This document shows positions 57,561 to 64,000 of a stretch of DNA of 64,000 nt, piece by piece. Position 1 is the stretch's first letter. Every line of letters starts with the position of its first letter. The DNA is from Brachionus manjavacas. Taxonomy: Eukaryota > Rotifera > Eurotatoria > Ploima > Brachionidae. The notes beneath the pieces were generated by a model. It worked only from the letters and a program-made list of their open reading frames with translations, had not been told where the DNA came from and searched no databases. The position numbers were made by a program, and so were the translations under genes. The stretch is from the NCBI GenBank assembly GCA_019054805.1, contig JAHQIY010000005.1, positions 5,687,501 through 5,751,500 on the forward strand, written 5' to 3'.

Positions 57561-60500
57561 CTAAATTTTAGAAGCTTTCAAATTTTTCTGCTGATTAAAA
57601 CTGTTGTTTCTGAAAGTACTTGCTACACCTGGACCATTACTCAAATTAGTTCCTGTATCCTGAGCACTAAGACTTGTTTTGCTTCTACTTAAAAACTGCA
57701 GTCCATAAAGCGCTTTTCCAACCTTGTTCGTAAATGGATTATTCGGAGTGGACAAATTACTCTGCATATTTTGACACAGCATAATGTTGGCGTCATATTG
57801 CTGCTGTTTCATTACATAGTTGTTGTTTTGTTCGCTACCTGGCTGAAAATATGGTGTGTTCTCGCCTCCTTCAGGATGAGGCTTGAAATTTTTTTCACCA
57901 AAATATCCAGTATTGGTGCTCAGCGAGCTAATCGACCTGTTCAGGCCTCTGTTCTGATTTCCTGCTACATTGTCATTGTAGACTTGTGCAAAACGATATG
58001 GGCTGTTCTGAGCATATTGATTAAAATTGGCATAACCAGACACTAGAGGAATTTGTCCTCCTGTTGCGGCTGCTGCTATTTGATTCTGGGACACAAAATT
58101 TGGATTACAATTCATTTGTTGCTGCATATAATCTCTGTAAGTTTCCATTATTCTTTTTTGCCGTCTTTCATTGCTAACTGTGTAGACTTTATAAATTTGA
58201 GTGAGAATTATCAAAACATTTTTAGCCATAAAAAATATTAAAAGTGGACTTTGACTCAGAATTGACTCGGATCCAAGCTTAGACCATGCGAAAATTCTGA
58301 ATGTCAAAAATGAACCATCGTGGAGAAAAAGCCCTGCTAGTAGAATAAAAAATAGAGGATCGTGGTGTTGATTGCAGCACAAGTGGCACAACCAACTTTG
58401 TTTGTCTGTTCTAGATGGACTTAGGTCAAAATTAAAATTTTTCTCCTTTTCAGCAAGATCGCCCTTGAGCTGTTTTTTTAAAAATTCATAATGTTTATGC
58501 AAAAATGGAAATTTTTCATTCTTTTCCTGAGCCTTGGAATCGTTAAGGTTCTCATCCAAGTCCTCGTTTGCTTCGCTAAGCGAATGATTGAACGTTTCCT
58601 CAAGGCTCAAGAAAACAAACTGAAACAAGCTTAGGTTCAAAATTAAAAGAACAGAAAATAGGAGATAATTATTTCGGTAGACAAGTTCCAAGCTAAGGTA
58701 CCCGAAAAAGTCTAGAGTATCAGCCGCAGTAGCCAGAGAAATAATCAAAATTAAACTTCGCTGGTTCAGGCTTATGTCTGATCGAGTTATCATCCAGCGA
58801 CTTAAAACAAGAACAAACATAAGAATCTGGTAGAACAAGTGTTGAAAGTTATCCTCCTGAAACCAATAGCTTATCTTCACATCACAGCAGTCAATGTCAG
58901 ATGGTTTATTGACCAAAGTGGTTGTGGGTCTTCTTTTTAATGCTGCCGCTATTGTTGAATAGTTTTGCACTGATCTGTGCTCTCTGCCAAGTACTTGATT
59001 CGCCACTGTTGTTTGAAGACTCTTTTTTAAAGAAAAAACGCCGCTTTTTATTGAGGCGTTATTGAAAGGCTCCGACTTCTGTAAGTCAAGATTAAGGACG
59101 TAAGTTTTTATGGTGGCCTCTTGGTTTTCGGCTAAAATTTGGAATTTTGTTTTTCGATGCGCTTCATCTATGCACATTATCCATATGCTTGGCAAAACAC
59201 ATGACAAAAACAACAAAACGCTGGGCAGGATTCTAAAGATATTTTAATTTGTTTAATTTAATTTCGTAACATTGTAAAAAATAATAATTTTGTCAATTAA
59301 TATAAATTTTTTCTATATAAAAAATCATGATTTTTTAGACAATTAAAAAGTTGAGTTTTTTTTATCAGATCAAAATTTTATTTACAACATTTTAACTTTA
59401 AACTTCTATTTTGAAGCCTTCAATTTCCTAATTATTTGAAATTTTTTACTTCTTTTTATTTTATAATCTAATTTATCCAGACATTTTCCATAAATCATCA
59501 TTTATTTTATTGAGGATGAAATTAATAATAAAATAAATTTTAATATAAATTAAATATAATTTTTGAATTAAATTTTTGAAATACCAATTTAGGTAAAATT
59601 AAAATTCTAAATCTTATTTACGTAAAATAGGGTACAACCATACGTGAAAATTTTAAATTATGTCCGCAAATTAACTGGAAATTATACAATTATTTGAAAA
59701 TTTAATTTTTGTGACTTTGAAGTTGATGATCAATTCAAACAATCATTTCGATTCAAATAGTTTATTTTTTAGATATTAAAATTAATCTATAAAAAAATTT
59801 AATTTTTTAATTTAAAAACAAAAAAAAACAGAGTTGGTCAAAATTCAAAGTTGGTTTTTTAAATTTTTATTTTTGAGTAAATTTACGTTTCACAATTTTG
59901 AATTTATTATAAAATTAAAAGAATACTGATTTTTTCCTAGTTCTTTTATTTAATAATTTCACAAAATTATTCTTCAAGTTTCAATCGATTTTATAATTCT
60001 AAGATTTTAGCACAAAATTAAAGTCAAATTAAACTTTAACTTTTGAAAAAAAATAGAAAAAATATTTTCTTAATCGATTGTTTTAGTCCATTTTTGAATT
60101 TAAATTTAAAAACTGATTGAAGTTTGATTTGAATTTTCAATTTGAAAGTACTTTCGTTTAGCATTCAAAATTAAATTTTGAAATGAAATTCAATTTTTCA
60201 CAACTATATATAATACAATTATAAAAAATTCATATTAGTAATTTATAGAAAAGATCGAAATTTCCTACCAATTTTTAAATAAAAATTTTCAAAAAAAATT
60301 TTGTAAATTAATTTAGAAACATAAATTATTTATAAATATAAATTTTTTGGCCTCCTAGATGATTAAACAGAATATTGTTAAATTAATTAATAAAATTATT
60401 AAGATAATTTCTAAATAGATCAATTAAAATATCAAAAAATGAATAAAATATTCTCGATATCGTTTTTATCACAGGTTTTATTAAAGCCTTAATAGTCAAA

Positions 60501-61942
60501 TAGTCTATATATTAATTTACATGTGGCACCTTTTTTTTCATTGAGATTTTTGTCTCACAAAGGCCAAAGATTGTAAGTTCCAAATTAGACAAATCAATTG
60601 AAATAAAAAAAATTTACAATCAAATTTATTCCTATAACTTTTAATTTTGATATCTGACAGGTTTAAAAAATTTTTTTTTAAATTTTTTAAATAAATTATA
60701 ATGAATTTTATTTTGAATTTTAAGAATGAAAAAAAATTGAAAAAAGCTTATAAATTAATTTTGTCCAAATTAACACCTTTTGCGAAAAACACTGATTTTA
60801 GAATTTTTTGAAATTTTTGTAATTTTCATAAATCTAAAATCGAGACTTAGCTTTAAATTTTTAGTTAAAAAATATAAATGCATTTTGATATATGTCAGAT
60901 AAAAGAGACAAATTTTATACTTCAAAATTTAATTTTATAGAGCTTTAATTAATAATTTTGTTTTAGTTATTAAAAAAAAATAATAGAAATTAATAATTTC
61001 TAAACTCTGGCAAATTTCTTTATTTTCAAGAAAGAAACGAGGTAAAGTTATAAAACAGATATTTTTGATACTTTGTTATAAAAAAAATAGGTTTAAACAT
61101 TAAATTATCTAATATTAATAAAACCACAGGTATCCTGAAAAAATATCGAAGTTTAATTTCAATACTTCTGATTTTTTTCGGATTGTCTTGCTGAATATTA
61201 AGTTGGTTTTCATCTAATTTAAATAAAAAACATAAAATTTTTCAAAAAAAAAATTGAAAAAAAATTAACATATTTAAAATTCTGACCAATTAATTCTTCT
61301 TTGGTATCAACCACGAGTAAATATGAGCCTTACAACATTTACTTAAAACAGTCAAAATTTCAAAGGTTTATTAAATTCTCATAAAAAAATCATAAAAACT
61401 ATTTAAACTGTTTATACTTATCATCCATATAACGATAAAGTTTTAAGTATCGGTTTTGTTACCTAATACCATCAAATAAAGTAATTATGACCCTAAATGG
61501 TAAAGATTTGGTAAAAATCCTGAACTGTCATTCAAAACATCACAGTATTAAAATTTAATTTTTTGATATCCAAGTATGAGTGTCTTTTTTCTAAGTGACA
61601 AATTAGTTGAAAACAAACTTAAATTTTTATTTGATACATAAACGACTTATTTTAAAATTTTAAATTAAATGATGAAAATTTTAGTCTAAAAATTGACAAA
61701 ATTTAGCCAGTCTTCCAACTACAGTTGAACAAAAATGTTAAAACTTACCCTCTGAATTCTTTGCCAGCTCTTAACCAGAGAAGAATACCAGTCTCAATTA
61801 GTAGGAACCCCACGCTCACAATCATCAACCAGTAGTATTTATTGTCCGAAACGAATGTCACTCGCCAAATGCAAAGTAACATGTAGGCAATAAACATCAA
61901 TCGTATAAACAGTGCCCGAATTACTCTCATAAACGCTCTCAT
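57561..61942 (-). CDS. TMEM26: Transmembrane protein 26 family member
   Basis: Two exons, 61749-61942 and 57561-59232, joined over a 2,516-nt intron (the junction completes a Gly codon); 621 residues. Exon 1 gives two membrane helices with the family block CIWRVTFVSDNKYYWLM (human VGVWRVTEVKKEPRYWLL). Exon 2 begins ILPSVLLFLSCVLPSIWIM, then an extracellular or luminal loop, LVLSRWM, SLATAADTLDFFGYLS, a helix ending FQFVFLSLEE, and HDGSFLTFRIF plus FFMAKNVLIILTQIYKVY (human QDGPFLVVRLI, FFAAKNFLVVVLQLYRL). About eight membrane segments in total. The C-terminal roughly 200 residues are Asn/Gln/Ser-rich and not conserved; human TMEM26 is 368 residues, so this tail and a longer loop account for the extra length. 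The molecular function of the family is poorly known. Confidence 0.88.
59233..61748 (-). other. Long AT-rich intron of TMEM26
   Basis: By far the longest intron in the window. No exon or complete transposon is visible inside. It is mostly A/T low-complexity sequence. Confidence 0.6.
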
Positions 61943-62639
61943 GTTTCTTCCTAAACAATAATAGACATGCCGAGGATTTTGAAAATTTTATCTTGCAGCT
62001 AAAATGATAAGTTAAATCTTTACTTAACTATTGGATGTGATTTATCGAAATAAAGATTGACATTTTTCCATTATTTTTATTTATTATTATTAATAAGCAA
62101 TTTATCTTTTAATCTCAATAAAGATTTGTATTTTAGCTTTAGTTTAGAGAAAATAAAAGGTTAGTAAATATTCGGATAAGGCGTTGCAGATCTACGAAGG
62201 CCAACCATCGACTAGACACTTAATGCAAACAAACAAAAATAGCCAATTCTCCCATAAAATAATTGTTCTAATTGCCAAATTACTTGGTTCAATATAATTA
62301 AACTTCTTCTCATTCAAAAGATTATTTTTCATATATGGTTCATATTCACCGCAAAAACTGTTAAATATTGGCCCAGCTTCAATTCCTCGTCTTTAAACAA
62401 AAAATGGTATTTAGAATAAAGGCTTTAAATTTGGAATGATTTTTCTAAATGTAAAAAAAGCAAAAAAAAAATTGGTTTTATTTGAAAAATTCAAACAGGA
62501 CAAAATTCAAAATATCTATTTTAATAAATTAAAATCACTTGATTGTTTTCTGAAATAGCTTTAATACACTTTTAAATTTTCTATCAAAATTTTGAGATAA
62601 AATTTTAAATTAAAACAACCTGTGAACCAACTAAAAAGC

Positions 62640-62830
62640 CGTCGCGAACACTTCTTTAAAAATCGTATCGTACCTTACTGGAATTCACTAAGCTAAAAAT
62701 TAGTCGAAGCGTCAACGATTGTGAGGTTCAAGGAAGGTTTGGACAAATTTATAAGAGTAAATCAAAGCATACTTAACTCCTTGCTAATTAAAATTTAACC
62801 TTTACTTTTACTTTTATTCTTATCTTTATT
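62640..62830 (+). mobile_element. LINE C-terminal relic
   Basis: Plus-strand codons read RREHFFKNRIVPYWNS, then after a frameshift VEASTIVRFKEGLDKFIRVN. This is the 'R..FF..R.V..WN-LP..VV-A.S...FK..LD' tail shared by CR1/Jockey-type elements. A CTTTA-rich run follows, similar in composition to 48545-48600. Confidence 0.65.
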
Positions 62831-63384
62831 ATCATGCCAATGAGCTTGTTTTTAAAATATTTTAAAAATGAAAAACAAATAGGATAAAAATAATTTAATG
62901 AAAATTTTGTCCTAAATTATTTATTAATTCTTTTAAAAATATTTTATAAATAAACAAAGGTAGATAGTAAGTATATCGTGATTTAATGCTGTCTTCAGTG
63001 CGTAATGTGATTTAATAAAGAATATTTGTTTAAAATTTAAAAGAATCAGTTTGGTGTAATGGTTTAAATTTAAAAACTTGAGTTCTTTTAACTCTGTAAA
63101 AGTCTCATCTGAACCTAATTTTATCAATAAATTTGTCGCCAAAATTAGACAGAAAATTAAGAAACTTATAAAAGGTATTTCAATTCGTAAAAAACGATAG
63201 CCAGAAATACAAGCAACTGGTTCAAATTTATTAAAAAAATATTTTAATTTTATTCTGTTTGATTTTTTTTAAGAATAAAACCAATTCTTTTATGGAATTG
63301 TTTTCATTTACAGTACTGCTATGATAAACTGTTTTTACGTAATTTTACGTAAAATTACCGGAAATTAGGTAAATTTAATTAGGT

Positions 63385-63500
63385 GAATTCAGGCTGAAAA
63401 AATTTTAAAAAAGTCAAAAAAGTAAAAATTCCAAAAAATACTATATTTTTTGAAAATTTTGACATTTTTGACTTTTTTTAAATTTTTTCAGCCTGAATTC
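63385..63500. repeat. Near-perfect 116-bp inverted repeat
   Basis: GAATTCAGGCTGAAAAAATT at 63385 is matched by its inverse AATTTTTTCAGCCTGAATTC ending at 63500. Arms of about 50 bp meet around a short AT loop. It abuts the truncated end of the Tc1-like transposase and would form a strong cruciform or RNA hairpin. Confidence 0.85.
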
Positions 63501-63514
63501 GAAAAAAAAAGAAA

Positions 63515-64000
63515 TTACTTTTTTTTAATAGTGGTAATGCACAATAAAGAACGATGCTTTGGGTCGTTGTCCTGGTGAAGTTTAAAGTCTAAATCGTAGT
63601 TTGAAGCCCCAAATGGTAATAAATAATCAGATAATATCTCCCGGTAAAGTATTGCATCCATTTTGCTCTTAAAAATCTTAATAATTCTTAAGTAAAAGCT
63701 TTTCTTCTTATCTATTTCTTACAGCAAAATTTGTTGTTCCCTTAAATGAAATTCCAGCCCAAATATTCAGTTTTCCTTCATATTTTGAAGTACTTGGAAT
63801 ATTAGCTGGATATTTAGCCGGATATCTTAAATGAAAGATTGGCCTTTCCGAGAGTCGAATTGTGAATATGTAGTTTTTGAACTCAAAATTTTGAAACTTT
63901 AAACACCAAATAAGTCTAACTAATTTTTGATAATCTGTTAATATTGGTGATTTTCTTAACCACAAGCTTAAAAATTGTTTGAAATATCTTATATTCATTT
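63515..64000 (-). pseudogene. Tc1/mariner-like transposase fragment with an intron, truncated at both ends
   Basis: Minus strand. Exon A (63723-64000, running off the window) has LIWCLKFQNFEFKNYIFT then KLNIWAGISFKGTTNFA. A 46-nt GT-AG intron (63677-63722) follows. Exon B reads IFKSKMDAILYREILSDYLL and LHQDNDPKHRS, then stops at 63515. This order matches Tc1-family DDE transposases (FTDES, VWGGIS-RG-T, FQQDNAPCH). The first catalytic Asp position (FTD) is FTI here. The second (QDN) is kept. The region for the third acidic residue is missing, cut near the inverted repeat at 63385-63500. It cannot be active as it stands. Confidence 0.75.

Noticed and set aside
1..64000. CRISPR arrays, bacterial operons or phage-like modules
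   Set aside because: No regularly spaced repeats of that kind; gene content and introns are plainly eukaryotic.

Overview
This is a very AT-rich (my visual estimate is well above 70% A+T) stretch of a eukaryotic nuclear genome. The protein-coding genes are ordinary animal genes: a glycosyltransferase-43 family member, a Zasp/Enigma PDZ-LIM protein, NDUFB3, OLA1, an HMG20-type HMG-box protein, IFT74, a NADPH oxidase, an ankyrin-repeat protein, METTL15 and TMEM26. Introns are small, mostly 34-60 nt with a few longer ones, and splice sites are GT-AG. The Zasp LIM region looks protostome-like. Short introns, extreme A+T content and many non-LTR relics fit a small invertebrate. A monogonont rotifer of the Brachionus type is my best guess, but that is inference.

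Layout. 1-9.9 kb: a LINE 3' end, a GT43-like gene (minus) that has lost its catalytic motif, LINE relics, one of which is split by a foldback MITE with a perfect 8-bp target duplication, and an intronless RING/coiled-coil-like gene. 10-12.8 kb: the Zasp gene (8 exons). 13.5-17.5 kb: LINE relics, one split by a second MITE. 18-19.8 kb: OLA1 and NDUFB3, same strand, 133 bp apart. 20-26.3 kb: another LINE family, AT-rich gene-free sequence and a MITE. 26.7-28.6 kb: the GC-rich HMG20-like gene with a minisatellite just upstream. 31.3-33.3 kb: IFT74. 34.7-40.1 kb: mobile-element relics, including a MITE nested in a MITE nested in a LINE. 40.1-42.1 kb: NOX. 42.7-46.3 kb: LINE and SINE-like relics. 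46.7-47.3 kb: ankyrin gene. 48.5-53.7 kb: nested repeats. 54.5-61.9 kb: METTL15 and TMEM26, both minus. 62.6-64 kb: a LINE end and a truncated, intron-containing Tc1-like transposase.

The cellular genes do not form one pathway. They are housekeeping genes (NDUFB3 in complex I, METTL15 in mitochondrial rRNA methylation, OLA1 in translation/stress), cytoskeletal or ciliary genes (Zasp, IFT74) and membrane or regulatory genes. I found no defence system or other clearly new multi-gene system. The strongest leads are the apparent GT43 pseudoenzyme with intact exons, the three-level nested insertion, the LINE family whose 3' ends share a GAGC-N4-GCTC hairpin with covarying changes, the 34-nt intron in METTL15, and a retroposon-like insertion with a 16-bp direct duplication.

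Exon boundaries were worked out by hand from GT-AG sites, reading phase and resemblance to known family members. No alignment or expression data were available.
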